From: Comamonadaceae bacterium UBA2334
Lineage (GTDB): Bacteria > Pseudomonadota > Gammaproteobacteria > Burkholderiales > Burkholderiaceae_C
NCBI GenBank assembly: GCA_002344885.1
Contig: DDUQ01000119.1
Span: 9,294-21,869, forward strand
Length of the DNA: 12,576 nt
Reading direction: 5' to 3'
Shown: piece after piece, positions 6,658-12,576 of the stretch
How positions within the stretch are numbered: position 1 is the stretch's first letter
Layout of the letters: each line of letters starts with the position of its first letter
Notes under the pieces: generated by a model
The model's database searches: none
What the model was told of the DNA's origin: nothing
Seen by the model: the letters and a program-made list of their open reading frames with translations, nothing else
Made by a program: the position numbers and the translations under genes

Positions 6658-7395
6658 ATGACCCACACACATCTTCGCTACCAGTTCGGGGGTACGTTTC
6701 TGGGGCTCATCCTGGGTGTTCTGCTGGGCCTGGTCGGTGCACTGGCAGTGGCGGTTTATGTCACCAAGGTGCCCGTGCCGTTTGTAGACAGGATGATTTC
6801 GCGCAAGGCATCGGAAGATGCCGTCGAGGCCGAGCGCAATAAAAACTGGAACCCCAATGCGTCTCTGGGCGGCAAACAGGTCAAGCCTGCCGAGGCGCCG
6901 CCCACACCGATACAGGACACCCCAGCGCCTGCGCCTGCAGCTGATGCCGAAGCCGCCAAAGCCCGGAAGCAGGCGGCCGAGGACATCAAGGCCGCCGCTG
7001 CCAAAGCCGAGGCTGCCGCCAAAGAAGCGACGGTGGATGCCAAGGGTAAGGTGTATTCGTCCGATCCGCTGGGTGATCTGGCCCAGGCCAAGTCGGGCGG
7101 CAAAGTCGTCAGCACCGCGCCAGCCGCAGCGCCCGAGCCGACAGGCAAGTCTGCAGAGCCTTTCACCTATTTTGTGCAGGTGGGTGCGTTCCGCACGCCC
7201 GAAGACGCTCAGGCGCAGCGGGCCAAACTCGTGCTGATGGGGCTGGATGCCCGCATTTCCGAGCGAGAGCAGTCTGGCCGAACGGTGTACCGTGTGCGCC
7301 TGGGGCCGTACGAACGCCTGTCGGATGCCGAAAAGATGAAGGAAGACTTGCAGCCCAGCGGGCTCGAAACCGCGCTGGTGCGCGTGCAGCGTTGA
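6658..7395 (+). CDS. SPOR-domain protein, FtsN-like
   Basis: Single-pass inner-membrane protein with a periplasmic SPOR domain, which in this family binds denuded septal peptidoglycan. It is probably a cell division protein of FtsN type. The 245 residues comprise a short cytoplasmic start and a transmembrane helix at about 10-35 (GTFLGLILGVLLGLVGALAV). A low-complexity Ala/Pro/Lys linker with likely helical coiled character (about 75-165) follows, then the SPOR domain (about 167-243) with its two repeats marked by YFVQVGAF (171-178) and YRVRLGPY (211-218). An AGG nine bases ahead of the ATG is a modest ribosome site. The argS-SPOR-dsbA order is common in Burkholderiales, which supports the FtsN reading. 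Without the E. coli-type essential region being recognisable, I name it by domain only. Confidence 0.85.
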   Translation: MTHTHLRYQFGGTFLGLILGVLLGLVGALAVAVYVTKVPVPFVDRMISRKASEDAVEAERNKNWNPNASLGGKQVKPAEAPPTPIQDTPAPAPAADAEAAKARKQAAEDIKAAAAKAEAAAKEATVDAKGKVYSSDPLGDLAQAKSGGKVVSTAPAAAPEPTGKSAEPFTYFVQVGAFRTPEDAQAQRAKLVLMGLDARISEREQSGRTVYRVRLGPYERLSDAEKMKEDLQPSGLETALVRVQR

Positions 7396-7453
7396 CGGTT
7401 CGTGGTGTTGCCGTCGGCTGGCTGTGTTGCCCACAGTCGCGAGGGAACCAAAC

Positions 7454-7468
7454 TGTCAGAACCTGACA
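7454..7468. repeat. Short inverted repeat ahead of dsbA
   Basis: TGTCAG (7454-7459) and CTGACA (7463-7468) form a perfect 6-base inverted repeat around AAC, 28 bases ahead of the dsbA ATG. It could be an operator half-site pair or a weak hairpin; at six bases per arm, chance is also possible. Confidence 0.3.
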
Positions 7469-7496
7469 CCAATCCGCTTACAAGGAGTGTTTCAAG

Positions 7497-8144
7497 ATGC
7501 GTCGTCGTGATTTTTCGCAGGTTGTGGTGTTGTCGGCTTCTGCCTGGGGGCTGTCGGTCCCGTTGGCTCATGCGCAGGCCAAAGCGCCCGTTGCCGGCAA
7601 GGACTACATCAAATTGAGCCGCCCGGCTCCGGTCGACACACCGGCCGGCAAGGTCGAGGTGTTGGAGTTCTTTGGTTACTGGTGCCCGCATTGCGCCAAG
7701 TTTGAACCTGCTTTCGACGCTTGGGCCAAGAAAGCACCCGCGCACATCGTGGTGCGGCGCATCCCCGTGGCGTTCCGCGACAACCAGTCGCCGCTACAAC
7801 GCCTCTATTTCGCCCTGGAGGCCATGGGCAAGGTGGACGAGGTGCATCACAAGGTGTTCACGGCGCTCCACGGCGACAAGGTGGCGTTGAACACGCAGGA
7901 CGACATCGTCAACTGGGTGGTCAAACAGGGCGTGGACAAAACCAAGTTCCTGGAGCAGTACAACTCGTTCAGCATGAGTGGCAAAGTCAAGCGTGCGTCG
8001 CAACTGGCCGAGGCCTACCAACTCGACGGTGTGCCTGCCATGGGTGTGGCAGGGCAGTACTTCACCTCCGGTTCGCTGGCAGGCACCATGGAGCGCGTGC
8101 TGGCCGTTGTGGAGCATTTGGCCGAGGTGAGCCGCAAGGCTTGA
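7497..8144 (+). CDS. dsbA: Thiol:disulfide interchange protein DsbA
   Basis: Periplasmic thioredoxin-fold oxidase that introduces disulfide bonds into exported proteins and is itself reoxidised by DsbB. The active site is CPHC (63-66) in EFFGYWCPHCAKFEP, the canonical DsbA dipeptide. The cis-proline loop is GVPAMGV with P180. Between them lies the helical insert expected in DsbA. The product is 215 residues, the normal size. The N-terminus is a signal peptide, with cleavage probable after AHA (residue 26). It begins MRRRDFSQVV, which resembles a twin-arginine motif, so export through Tat is possible. AAGGAG (7482-7487), nine bases ahead, is the best ribosome site in this cluster and fixes the start. 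It follows the SPOR gene by 101 bases. Natural clients nearby include the PsiF-type protein with paired cysteines. Confidence 0.95.
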   Translation: MRRRDFSQVVVLSASAWGLSVPLAHAQAKAPVAGKDYIKLSRPAPVDTPAGKVEVLEFFGYWCPHCAKFEPAFDAWAKKAPAHIVVRRIPVAFRDNQSPLQRLYFALEAMGKVDEVHHKVFTALHGDKVALNTQDDIVNWVVKQGVDKTKFLEQYNSFSMSGKVKRASQLAEAYQLDGVPAMGVAGQYFTSGSLAGTMERVLAVVEHLAEVSRKA

Positions 8145-8152
8145 GCGGTGTC

Positions 8153-8176
8153 CGATCCGGCTCGACGACCGGATCG
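8153..8176. terminator. Inverted repeat after dsbA, weak terminator candidate
   Basis: CGATCCGG (8153-8160) and CCGGATCG (8169-8176) form a perfect 8-base stem with an 8-base loop, eight bases after the dsbA stop. There is no U-tract, so it is not a standard intrinsic terminator. Its place at the boundary between dsbA and the lpt genes suggests transcript-end formation or protection. Confidence 0.4.
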
Positions 8177-8229
8177 CGGTTAGCCCTTTGAATGGGCTGG
8201 ATGTTCGGACCTGATGCCGGGTCCAAAGT

Positions 8230-8235
8230 TACAAT
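8230..8235 (+). promoter_or_regulatory. Candidate -10 box of the lptA-lptB-rpoN unit
   Basis: TACAAT lies 22 bases ahead of the chosen lptA ATG, in the only gap in this cluster long enough for a promoter. TTCGGA (8204-8209) is a poor -35 at 20-base spacing. This is suggestive only. Confidence 0.25.
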
Positions 8236-8257
8236 GGCAAGCAAAATACATGCCGCC

Positions 8258-8923
8258 ATGAACACAGCACCGTTTCACGCTTCTTTTGCCGGCCGCTCAT
8301 GCGGCCGTTTGCTTGCTATCGTGGTCGCATGCAGCGGGCTGTTAGGTGGTGTGCTGCATGCCGAAACCGCTGACCGCGACAAGCCCATGCATGCCGAGGC
8401 CGATGCCCTGCGCTACGACGATGCCAAGCAACTCAGCGTCTTCACGGGCAATGTCGTCATCACCAAGGGCACCATCGTCATCCGGGGCGGCCGGGTAGAG
8501 GTGCGCCAGGACAGTCAAGGCAACCAGTTTGGCGTGGTCACTGGCACGCCCACCGAGCAGGCATTTTTCCGCCAGAAGCGGGAAGGGCTCGACGAATACA
8601 TCGAAGGCGTGGCCGATCGCATCGATTACAACGGTCAGGCCGACACGGTCCGCTTCGAGCAGCGTGCCGTGCTGCGCCGTTACCGGGGTGCCACGTTGGC
8701 CGATGAAACGGCGGGCAGCCTGATCGTCTACAACAACGTGGCCGAGACGTTCACCGTCGACGGCGGGCCGGCCAACCGGACCGCGTCCAACCCATCCGGT
8801 CGGGTGCGGGCCATGCTGACCCCCACGCCCAAACCACCGGCCGATGGCAAACCTCAGCCTGCACCGGCAACAGACAAGGCCACATTGCGCCCGAGCGGAC
8901 AGTTGCAAGGGGTGGGTCGTTGA
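8258..8923 (+). CDS. lptA: Lipopolysaccharide transport periplasmic protein LptA
   Basis: Periplasmic bridge protein that carries lipopolysaccharide from the LptBFGC complex to LptD at the outer membrane. From the ATG at 8258 the product is 221 residues. A signal peptide has hydrophobic core LLAIVVACSGLLGGV (about 18-32) and likely cleavage after HA (35). The OstA/LptA beta-jellyroll domain (about 44-170) has the family pattern HAEADALRYDDAKQLSVFTG, VVITKGTIVIRGGRVEVR and ADRIDYNGQADTVRFEQRAV. A proline-rich tail (about 188-221) follows. Other in-frame ATGs at 8192, 8201 and 8234 would add residues ahead of the signal peptide; none has a good ribosome site. It is followed directly by lptB. 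The usual partner lptC is not upstream; dsbA is. Confidence 0.9.
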   Translation: MNTAPFHASFAGRSCGRLLAIVVACSGLLGGVLHAETADRDKPMHAEADALRYDDAKQLSVFTGNVVITKGTIVIRGGRVEVRQDSQGNQFGVVTGTPTEQAFFRQKREGLDEYIEGVADRIDYNGQADTVRFEQRAVLRRYRGATLADETAGSLIVYNNVAETFTVDGGPANRTASNPSGRVRAMLTPTPKPPADGKPQPAPATDKATLRPSGQLQGVGR

Positions 8924-8925
8924 GC

Positions 8926-9720
8926 ATGCCTGATGTCACGCAGCAGGTGGCCTCTTCCGCCGCCTCGGAGGCAGGGGCCGTGGCACGGTTGGAGGCACGC
9001 CATTTGCGCAAGTCTTACGGCAGCCGCAAAGTGGTCAAGGATGTGTCACTCGCCGTCAACAAGGGTGAGGTGGTGGGCCTGCTGGGCCCCAACGGTGCGG
9101 GCAAGACCACCTCGTTTTACATGATCGTCGGCCTGGTGCGGGCCGACGGGGGAAGCATCACGCTGGATGGCCAGTCTGTCGAGAACCAGCCCATCCACCG
9201 CCGTTCCCGTCTGGGGTTGGGCTATTTGCCCCAGGAAGCGTCCATCTTCCGCAAGTTGAACGTTGAAGACAACATCCGCGCCGTGCTGGAGTTGCAGCAG
9301 GACGCGCATGGCAAGCCCTTGACCCGCACGCTCATTGAACAGCGGCTCGATGCCTTGCTGGGCGAGTTGCGGGTCGATCATCTGCGCATGTCGCCGGCAC
9401 CGGCTTTGTCGGGTGGGGAGCGTCGGCGTGTGGAAATCGCGCGGGCACTGGCCACCAACCCGAGGTTCATCTTGCTGGATGAGCCGTTTGCGGGCATTGA
9501 CCCGATTGCCGTCATCGAGATCCAGCGCATCATCGGCTTCCTCAAGGCGCGCGGCATCGGTGTGCTGATCACCGATCACAACGTTCGCGAAACGCTGGGC
9601 ATCTGTGACCATGCCTACATCATCAACGAGGGCACGGTGCTGGCGCAAGGCACGCCCTCCGAGATCGTTGACAACGCCGATGTTCGCCGGGTGTACCTGG
9701 GCGAGCACTTCAGGATGTGA
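8926..9720 (+). CDS. lptB: Lipopolysaccharide export ABC transporter ATP-binding protein LptB
   Basis: Cytoplasmic ATPase that powers LPS extraction from the inner membrane with LptF, LptG and LptC. All ABC motifs are intact: Walker A GPNGAGKTT (54-62), Q-loop LPQEASIF (101-108), signature LSGGERRRVEIARAL (161-175), Walker B FILLDEPFAGIDPIAV (181-196) and the switch histidine H218. The ending ADVRRVYLGEHF is typical of LptB. At 264 residues it is slightly longer than E. coli LptB (241), mainly through about 20 extra N-terminal residues. The ATG at 8926 is two bases past the lptA stop. A TTG at 8920 would overlap that stop as TTGA and sits seven bases after AAGGGG (8907-8912), so it is a real alternative start adding two residues. 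Tight coupling with lptA is clear either way. Confidence 0.95.
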   Translation: MPDVTQQVASSAASEAGAVARLEARHLRKSYGSRKVVKDVSLAVNKGEVVGLLGPNGAGKTTSFYMIVGLVRADGGSITLDGQSVENQPIHRRSRLGLGYLPQEASIFRKLNVEDNIRAVLELQQDAHGKPLTRTLIEQRLDALLGELRVDHLRMSPAPALSGGERRRVEIARALATNPRFILLDEPFAGIDPIAVIEIQRIIGFLKARGIGVLITDHNVRETLGICDHAYIINEGTVLAQGTPSEIVDNADVRRVYLGEHFRM

Positions 9721-9768
9721 GCGCGGCATGCAGATGAGTGCGTCCATGGCCTTTGTCCTGCGGGTGTC

Positions 9769-11379
9769 ATGAAGCAGGGCCTGTCTTTACGCGTTTCGCA
9801 GCATCTGGCCCTCACGCCGCAGTTGCAGCAGTCCATCCGTCTGTTGCAGTTGTCGACCTTGGAACTTGGCCAGGAAGTCGAGCAGATGCTCGACGACAAC
9901 CCGTTTCTGGAGCGTCAGGACGAGGTGGCAGACCGCGAGGCATTCGGCCTGGAGCAAGCCGATGCGCCCGTCAGCCTGGGTGATCAGGTTTCAGAGGTTG
10001 TTCCTGAAAATATAGCTGATAATATAGAATATAAAGGCGATGAAGACGTTTTTGATGCGTATTCTGCCGGGAGCGATGGGTCTGCCGTCGAAGCTGCTGC
10101 TGAAGACCACACCGATGCCTCGCCGAACTGGGAGGGCGACGGCACGCTGGAGATCAAACCCGACGACGGTGAATGGGGGGGCGAGGCCGCCGCCCGCAGC
10201 TCTGGCGGGGACGGTGACGACGAGCATGCAACGGCTGCCGAACTGGCTTCCGAGCATGTCAGCTTGCAGGCCTATCTGCACAGGCAGGCGTTGGGGTTGC
10301 GCCTGTCTGACAGCGACCGTGCTGCGCTGTATGTGCTGATCGAGTCCCTGGACGAAGACGGTTACCTGGCTGACCCGCTGGAGGAGTTGGCAGCTGCGCT
10401 GGAGCCAGGCGATGCTGAGGTGGATGCCTCCGTGTCGGCGCGACGGGACGAGGTGATGCAGCAGTTGCGCACCGCCCTGGGGTGGTTGCATCACATGGAG
10501 CCGGTTGGCGTGGGAGCCCGAGACTTGGGCGAATGCCTGCGCTTGCAAATCGAGGAGATGCGGAACACACCTGTCTCGCGCGCGGCATGGGCCATTTGCC
10601 AGCAGCCGCTGGAGTTCCTGGCGCGACGTGACACCAAGCGGTTGGCCGCTTTGTGTGGACTGGACGAGGCAACGGTGCGCGATGCATTGGCCGTGATCGC
10701 GCGGCTGGAGCCCAAGCCCGGCAGGCGGTTTGCCAATGTGTCACGCAATGTCGTGGTGCCTGATGTGATCGTGACGCGCGCTGGTCGGGGCTTCAAGGTT
10801 CAGCTCAACCCCGATGTGATGCCTCGCCTGAAGGTGCACGATGTGTATGCCAGCGCGCTGCGCGAGGGGCGCGGTGGCGCTCGTGGTGAAGGGGGTGCCC
10901 ACATGCAGCAACGGTTGCAGGAGGCACGCTGGTTCATCAAGAACATCCAGCAGCGGTTTGACACCATCCTGCGGGTGAGCAGCGCCATTGTCGAGCGACA
11001 GCGCAATTTCTTCATGCACGGCGAGCTGGCCATGCGCCCCTTGGTGTTGCGTGAGATTGCCGACGAGTTGGGGTTGCACGAGTCGACCATCAGCCGGGTG
11101 ACGACGGCCAAATACATGTCGACACCCTTCGGTACCTATGAGTTGAAGTATTTTTTCGGCTCCAGCCTGGGTACCGAGACCGGTGGCAATGCTTCAAGCA
11201 CGGCGGTGCGGGCGCTCATCAAACAACTGGTCGCAGGTGAAGACCCGAAAAAGCCGCTCAGCGACAACGCCTTGTCCGACATGCTGAAGGAGCAGGGCAT
11301 TGAATGTGCAAGGCGTACGGTTGCCAAGTACCGCGAAGCCTTGCGGATTGCGCCCGCCAGTTTGCGCAAGGCCATCTGA
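9769..11379 (+). CDS. rpoN: RNA polymerase sigma-54 factor
   Basis: Alternative sigma factor that recognises -24/-12 promoters and needs AAA+ activators; it typically serves nitrogen, carbon and motility genes. The 536-residue product has the three sigma-54 regions. Region I at the start (LSLRVSQHLALTPQLQQSIR and LLQLSTLELGQEVEQMLDDNPFLE) is glutamine- and leucine-rich. Region II (about 50-155) is acidic and variable. The core-binding domain (about 160-350) contains MEPVGVGARDL (243-253). The DNA-binding part has a helix-turn-helix at about 426-446 (LREIADELGLHESTISRV) and the RpoN box ARRTVAKYRE (514-523). A glycine/arginine-rich insert lies at 365-378. It follows lptB by 48 bases in the conserved lptA-lptB-rpoN order. 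The ribosome site is weak, and no terminator separates it from the convergent kinase gene 30 bases on. Confidence 0.97.
   Translation: MKQGLSLRVSQHLALTPQLQQSIRLLQLSTLELGQEVEQMLDDNPFLERQDEVADREAFGLEQADAPVSLGDQVSEVVPENIADNIEYKGDEDVFDAYSAGSDGSAVEAAAEDHTDASPNWEGDGTLEIKPDDGEWGGEAAARSSGGDGDDEHATAAELASEHVSLQAYLHRQALGLRLSDSDRAALYVLIESLDEDGYLADPLEELAAALEPGDAEVDASVSARRDEVMQQLRTALGWLHHMEPVGVGARDLGECLRLQIEEMRNTPVSRAAWAICQQPLEFLARRDTKRLAALCGLDEATVRDALAVIARLEPKPGRRFANVSRNVVVPDVIVTRAGRGFKVQLNPDVMPRLKVHDVYASALREGRGGARGEGGAHMQQRLQEARWFIKNIQQRFDTILRVSSAIVERQRNFFMHGELAMRPLVLREIADELGLHESTISRVTTAKYMSTPFGTYELKYFFGSSLGTETGGNASSTAVRALIKQLVAGEDPKKPLSDNALSDMLKEQGIECARRTVAKYREALRIAPASLRKAI
10006..10035 (+). other. AT-rich island inside rpoN region II
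   Basis: Thirty bases encoding residues 80-89 of RpoN contain only five G or C, including two ATA codons, in an otherwise GC-rich gene. Just upstream, TTGTTC (9998-10003) and TAATAT (10020-10025) are spaced by 16 bases, so an internal promoter is conceivable. The composition is seen; the role is unknown. Confidence 0.5.
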
Positions 11380-11409
11380 CCTGCAGCAAGGCTGGGTGAA
11401 TCTGGCGCG

Positions 11410-12576
11410 TCAGGGGCGTTGGCGCGAAGCCAGCCCGTTGGCGACCAGCAGGTCACCCACATCATGTTTGGTATCGCCTTGACGGTTGCGACTGACTTGC
11501 GCATCGCAGAGGAGTTCTTTGCCTGCTCGCGTGCAAGGGTTCAGCGTGACCTGCTGGCCGAGCAACAGGGCCTCAAGTTGCATTTTGTCGCGCTGCGCCT
11601 TGCCAGACCGGCTGGCCGGCGCTATGCCGCGCAACCGGACCGTCACCTGCCGGTTGAGCAATCGGAGGTCCGACGCTTCTTTCACATCCACCACGATCAG
11701 TTGGGCATTGGGTACCTGGGCGATCACGCCCCGCGCCGTGTCGGACGTTTCCTGGGTGGACATCGCTGCGGGGCGATCTGAACCGGTTTTTGCCGATGCA
11801 GGCGTGGCCCCCGCTTTGGATCCCGTCGCCGTCTCGGGCGCCGCAGCGGTTGATACCGATGGCGTGGCCGGGGCGGTTGTGGGCGCATCAGACGCCGACA
11901 ACGGCAGCACGGCCTCCGTTTGCTGGCTGACCCACCACCCACCGATGGCCAGCGTGGCCATCACGATGCCCGCAGTGGGCCACAACCAACGCTTCGGCCG
12001 TCTTGTCACCGATGCCACGGATTCGATCGCGACCTCGTCGGTGTGCTGTGGACTCCCTGGCTGGGTTGCCATTGGAGATGCGGCAGCGCTGGTCTGACTG
12101 CCCGCCAGTGAAGGCTCGGGTGCCGACACAGGCAGGCTGCGGCCCAGCACTTGCGAACCGGTGGCTTGGGCCGGTGGAGCGCTGTCAGCCCTGTCAGCAG
12201 TTGGGGCGGCGTGGCGCTGCTGCACGACCATGGTCGCCGAACTCAATTCGGTGGCATCCGTGGAACCTGGTGTCTCGACACGTGGGACGTTGTTTGAAAC
12301 ACCCGCCGCACGGCTTTGCAACCAGCGCAACATGCCCGCTGAGTCGGCCTCTACCAGCGATGCAGAGTCGGTCAGCTTTTCCGTCAGGTCGCCACCGCCC
12401 AGAACAGTCGCTGATGCCAACAGCGCCTTGCCAAATTCACGCGCGGTCTGGAACCGGTCCGCCGGATGTTTGGCCATGGCCTGTGCCAGCACGGCATCGA
12501 GCTCGGCGGGCACTGCCGGGTTGAGCGAGGATGGCCGGACGGGTGTCTCGTTCAGGATTTGCGCGGCCACCGCATA
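11410..12576 (-). CDS. Membrane-anchored Ser/Thr protein kinase, C-terminal part, with SNase-like end domain (5' end off window)
   Basis: The frame is open to the right edge, so the kinase N- and most of the C-lobe lie outside. Numbering from the codon at 12570, residues 1-50 are the end of a eukaryotic-like (Hanks-type) kinase domain: QILNETPVRPSSLNPAVPAE, then LAQAMAKHPADRFQTAREF, the usual closing helix with its conserved Arg. A long Ala/Ser/Thr/Pro-rich linker follows (about 90-188). One transmembrane helix comes next, about 195-214, preceded by RRPKR, which places the C-terminus outside the cytoplasm. After a second low-complexity stretch (218-280), residues about 289-386 look like a staphylococcal-nuclease-like OB fold: VTVRLRGIAPA (309-319), LEALLLGQQVTL (332-343) and DVGDLLVANGLA (370-381). 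The nuclease Asp/Glu/Arg positions are not conserved, so it is probably a sensor or binding domain. C346 and C355 may form a disulfide. It is convergent with rpoN. The kinase call is firm, the SNase-like call fair. Confidence 0.8.
   Translation of the reverse strand, partial: YAVAAQILNETPVRPSSLNPAVPAELDAVLAQAMAKHPADRFQTAREFGKALLASATVLGGGDLTEKLTDSASLVEADSAGMLRWLQSRAAGVSNNVPRVETPGSTDATELSSATMVVQQRHAAPTADRADSAPPAQATGSQVLGRSLPVSAPEPSLAGSQTSAAASPMATQPGSPQHTDEVAIESVASVTRRPKRWLWPTAGIVMATLAIGGWWVSQQTEAVLPLSASDAPTTAPATPSVSTAAAPETATGSKAGATPASAKTGSDRPAAMSTQETSDTARGVIAQVPNAQLIVVDVKEASDLRLLNRQVTVRLRGIAPASRSGKAQRDKMQLEALLLGQQVTLNPCTRAGKELLCDAQVSRNRQGDTKHDVGDLLVANGLASRQRP

Noticed and set aside
1..12576. 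Search for CRISPR arrays, tRNA/rRNA genes, insertion sequences, toxin-antitoxin or phage genes
   Set aside because: No regularly spaced repeats, no tRNA-like folds, no transposase or integrase motifs and no terminal repeats were seen. The region reads as core chromosome.

Overview
The window looks like ordinary chromosome from a GC-rich betaproteobacterium, most likely Burkholderiales/Comamonadaceae. The grounds are protein style (ArgRS, DsbA, SPOR protein, LptA/LptB/RpoN, TRAP transporter) and the gene pairs argS/SPOR/dsbA and lptA/lptB/rpoN. I cannot name a genus. There is no rRNA, tRNA, CRISPR array, insertion sequence or phage gene, and no gene-free stretch over 300 bases.

Layout. (1) 1-2485, plus strand: the end of a dctPQM TRAP transporter operon for small organic acids, comprising a 5'-truncated binding protein, the small membrane subunit and the large membrane subunit. 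It closes with a strong, probably bidirectional terminator. (2) 2568-4261: a LysE/ArgO-type basic amino acid exporter on the minus strand, divergent from an ArgP-type LysR regulator. The AT-rich gap between them carries helically phased direct repeats, a probable operator. (3) 4370-4678, minus: a small secreted protein made of two PsiF repeats that are identical in protein but differ at nine synonymous sites, with its own terminator. (4) 4887-8144, plus: argS (possibly leaderless), an FtsN-like SPOR protein and a DsbA oxidoreductase whose signal peptide looks Tat-type. (5) 8258-11379, plus: lptA, lptB and rpoN, the lipopolysaccharide-export/sigma-54 cluster. No lptC lies upstream of lptA in the window. 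(6) 11410-12576, minus: the C-terminal part of a membrane-anchored Ser/Thr protein kinase, running off the right edge.

Most genes serve the envelope: solute uptake and export, periplasmic disulfide formation, septal peptidoglycan binding and LPS transport. The arginine exporter, its regulator and arginyl-tRNA synthetase sit within about 4 kb of each other. The most unusual object is the kinase. After one transmembrane helix it ends in what reads as a degenerate staphylococcal-nuclease-like (SNase, OB-fold) domain with its catalytic residues missing. That points to an extracytoplasmic sensor domain on a eukaryotic-like kinase. The other observations are modest: operator-like palindromes, an AT-rich island inside rpoN, and the missing lptC.
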